A stretch of 8,083 nucleotides of DNA from Verrucomicrobiota bacterium (GTDB taxonomy: Bacteria > Verrucomicrobiota > Verrucomicrobiia > Opitutales > Seribacteraceae): NCBI GenBank assembly GCA_014382645.1, contig JACNJI010000391.1, forward strand, positions 1-8,083, given 5' to 3'. Below, one piece after another: positions 6,224-8,083 of this stretch (its first letter is position 1; every line of letters starts with the position of its first letter). The notes beneath the pieces are model-generated. The model was not told the DNA's origin. It ran no database searches and saw only the letters and a list, made by a program, of their open reading frames with translations. Position numbers and translations under genes: made by a program.

Positions 6224-8083
6224 ATGGCCCGCCAACTGATCTTCACCAGTGCCCCTCAAGGCTTGGAGCCCGGGAGGTCGGGGTATTGCACGGTTGCTCG
6301 TCACAAGGATATACGCAGTCGACTAGTCCGTGAACTGGAGCGGCTCAGTGTCTACGACTACAATCAGCAAGGCGATGGTCCCAAGGCCAAAGTCGCTGTC
6401 TTTCGAAAACTGGCATTGGGTTCGGAGGAGTTTTTTGTCGTCAGTCGAATCAGTGATGCCGGCCTCGACTACACGAATCGTACCAATTACATTGCCCACC
6501 ACCTCATTCTCGACAGCTTCGAGATTGCAACTGTTCCATCCCCCGCTGAAATTCTTGCTAATTGGAATGGCTGGAAAACCAAATGGGAGGAAGGACCGCT
6601 CTATCTCGAGGATTCGGAGGAGGTCGACCTTACCCCGTTTAAGTCTCTCGCTCTCATTCCTGCCAACGCTTGGCTTGCCGCTACAAACGATCCCGGAAAC
6701 GCCGCAATTCTCGTTTCGCCGAGCATGAAAAAGCCCGTGCTGCTGGAGGTGCATCCCGGACAAGAGGAAAGTCTTCTCAAGCTGTTCGCCGAGTCGTCCG
6801 CCCTGCACAAATTGTCGCTTGATTCTTGGGACTATTCTTTTACCACCTTTCTGCAAGAAAACGATGACGCCAAGATTTTCTCTTGGATCGGAGCCCGCGG
6901 GCAACCTGCCGCCGAGCGCATTAAGCTAGGAGGTGCCCCCAACTACTTGGATCTTCGCGATTTTGCTCAGAGCAAGGTTGTTGACCCTATCGACGACGAT
7001 CTTGCTCACATTGCTCGCAAGGGCCCCAAGGCGAAAGCATCCGGAGCCAAATCCCCGAAAACTAGGGCAAAGGCTCCAAAGGCGTTTTCCGATCGCGAAA
7101 TGGTTCAGTTCCAGCAAGCGGCGTCCAGTTATACGGCATCGGCCGCACCTTCGGGTTCCACCGTTTCCGCTCAGGATGGATCCTCTACTGGTAAAAAGCG
7201 AAAAAAACGTCCTTGGCTCATGCAGTTGGCGGTTATTTCGACGGCCCTTTGTTTGCTTGTAGGTTTGGTTGTCGGTTTAGTTTATAATCTGGGCGATGTC
7301 CTCAATAAAAACGGGGATGAACCCGATCCGTCCAACCCTTCCATTGTTTCTCCAGTTCCTGACCTCACTCCCGATTCCTCCGATGGGGAACCAGTGGTCG
7401 AAGGGGCTACTTTGATGGTGGGCAAGCCCGGGGTAGTCGTGTTGAGGGAAAAGCATAAATACATGAACTGGATTAAGTTGGATGCAGGCAGTTCCGAACC
7501 CGTAACGATTAATCTAACTGAACAACAGCAGGACGATTACGGCGATTTGCTCGAAGGTCTCGCACCTGACGACCAGCTGCAAGTTACCGTAGTGCGGAAC
7601 GAGGCCGGCTGGTTGGCCATAGAGACTTTGGACGAAGCCCCCGCGGTGCAAGCGATGGGCGAACCGTTTGAAGAAAATATCTCAGGAGAAAACGCAGTTA
7701 GTTTGGATGGAGACATCGCCACTTTCAATATTCCCTCAAAGGGGAAACTCACTTTTGAGCTTCCATCCGACCGCCCTGACCTCCGTGAGCAAATAGAGCA
7801 GTTAGTAGTGGCTTTAACTGAAAATCCCAGCATGGAAGTTCCCTTGAAACTTCGCTTGGAAGAAGGGCGCATTGTAGGTGTCGATCCCATAACTATTCCA
7901 CCAGTTGGCATCGGTTCAGTTCCTCCGGTACGGCCCGAACCGACGGGCGAATCGAGGGTCGTAGTACTGAATGCCCCGGACGCCGCACGCATTTTGCCCG
8001 CCCATGGAATCGTTGAAATCAATGTAGGTGGCGTCCGTTCACTGCCTGACACTTTTCGTGTCGACGACGCACAACGCATGCTT
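6224..8083 (+). CDS. GAP1-N2 domain protein with a transmembrane helix and extracytoplasmic C-terminus (3' end outside window)
   Basis: The frame runs from ATG 6224 to the last base without a stop: 620 codons, incomplete at the 3' end. The N-terminus (FTSAPQGLEPGRSGYCTVA, residues 7-25) is the recognisable opening of GAP1-N2, the N-terminal domain type 2 of GTPase-associated protein 1, which accompanies GTPases in predicted conflict systems. Residues about 140-250 (W202, FTTF 206-209, FSWIGARG around 219-226) resemble the following GAP1 middle domain. A Lys/Ala-rich linker (about 265-290) and a low-complexity Ser/Ala stretch lead to GKKRKKR (323-329) and one membrane helix (about 332-355). 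By the positive-inside rule the GAP1 part is cytoplasmic, with the GTPase. At least 265 residues lie outside, starting with a Pro/Asp/Ser-rich stalk and continuing as a beta-rich region not recognised. An in-frame TAA at 6200 and the absence of another start make 6224 the only plausible start. No clear ribosome binding site is seen. The gene lies 30 bases after the GTPase gene, so the two are very likely co-transcribed. Confidence 0.82.
   Translation, partial: MARQLIFTSAPQGLEPGRSGYCTVARHKDIRSRLVRELERLSVYDYNQQGDGPKAKVAVFRKLALGSEEFFVVSRISDAGLDYTNRTNYIAHHLILDSFEIATVPSPAEILANWNGWKTKWEEGPLYLEDSEEVDLTPFKSLALIPANAWLAATNDPGNAAILVSPSMKKPVLLEVHPGQEESLLKLFAESSALHKLSLDSWDYSFTTFLQENDDAKIFSWIGARGQPAAERIKLGGAPNYLDLRDFAQSKVVDPIDDDLAHIARKGPKAKASGAKSPKTRAKAPKAFSDREMVQFQQAASSYTASAAPSGSTVSAQDGSSTGKKRKKRPWLMQLAVISTALCLLVGLVVGLVYNLGDVLNKNGDEPDPSNPSIVSPVPDLTPDSSDGEPVVEGATLMVGKPGVVVLREKHKYMNWIKLDAGSSEPVTINLTEQQQDDYGDLLEGLAPDDQLQVTVVRNEAGWLAIETLDEAPAVQAMGEPFEENISGENAVSLDGDIATFNIPSKGKLTFELPSDRPDLREQIEQLVVALTENPSMEVPLKLRLEEGRIVGVDPITIPPVGIGSVPPVRPEPTGESRVVVLNAPDAARILPAHGIVEINVGGVRSLPDTFRVDDAQRML

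Noticed and set aside
7537..8079. Reverse-strand frame of 180 codons, Ser/Thr/Gly-rich
   Set aside because: It is antisense to the GAP1 protein's extracytoplasmic region, of low complexity and without a recognisable domain; the + strand frame is open throughout.

Overview
The window holds six protein-coding genes, all on the + strand. They form two blocks separated by a 361-base AT-rich gap. The first gene is cut by the left edge and the last by the right edge. No RNA genes, insertion sequences, CRISPR arrays or mobile elements were seen. The coding DNA is near 50% GC. The OmpA-type peptidoglycan-binding domains and the exported and membrane-anchored proteins point to a Gram-negative bacterium. 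Weak Shine-Dalgarno signals and GTG starts, together with the gene families, would fit the Planctomycetes-Verrucomicrobia group, but this is only a low-confidence guess.

Block 1 (1-4050) is an envelope cluster. It contains the C-terminal part of a periplasmic-binding/OmpA fusion protein, a von Willebrand factor A (vWA) protein with a signal peptide and a C-terminal membrane anchor, and a second complete periplasmic-binding/OmpA fusion that looks like a paralogue of the first. The last gene encodes a membrane-hairpin protein with a long coiled-coil cytoplasmic tail. Spacing is tight (45, 32 and 22 bases), so the four genes are probably one operon. Three of the four products carry domains placed outside the inner membrane: two tethered to the wall and one displaying a metal-dependent adhesion-type domain.

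The gap (4051-4411) falls to about one third GC in its right-hand 211 bases and probably carries the promoter of block 2.

Block 2 (4412-8083) is a two-gene GTPase module. The first gene encodes a multidomain TRAFAC-type GTPase with an FHA-like N-terminus, a possible GYF_2-like segment, a run of eight glutamates and a split zinc ribbon before the GTPase domain. The second is a long reading frame, open to the window end (620 codons visible), whose N-terminus matches the GAP1-N2 family (GTPase-associated protein 1). This pair is the core of the GTPase-centred systems predicted computationally as conflict or immunity systems in complex bacteria. Here the GAP1 protein carries a transmembrane helix and a large extracytoplasmic C-terminal region. 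The GTPase partner domain would be cytoplasmic and the other half would face the periplasm.

The working hypothesis is that block 2 is a membrane-spanning GTPase switch that links an envelope signal to a cytoplasmic response. The adjacent wall-binding, solute-binding and vWA proteins may be part of the sensing side. The pairing and topology are read from the sequence. The functional link between the two blocks is inference.
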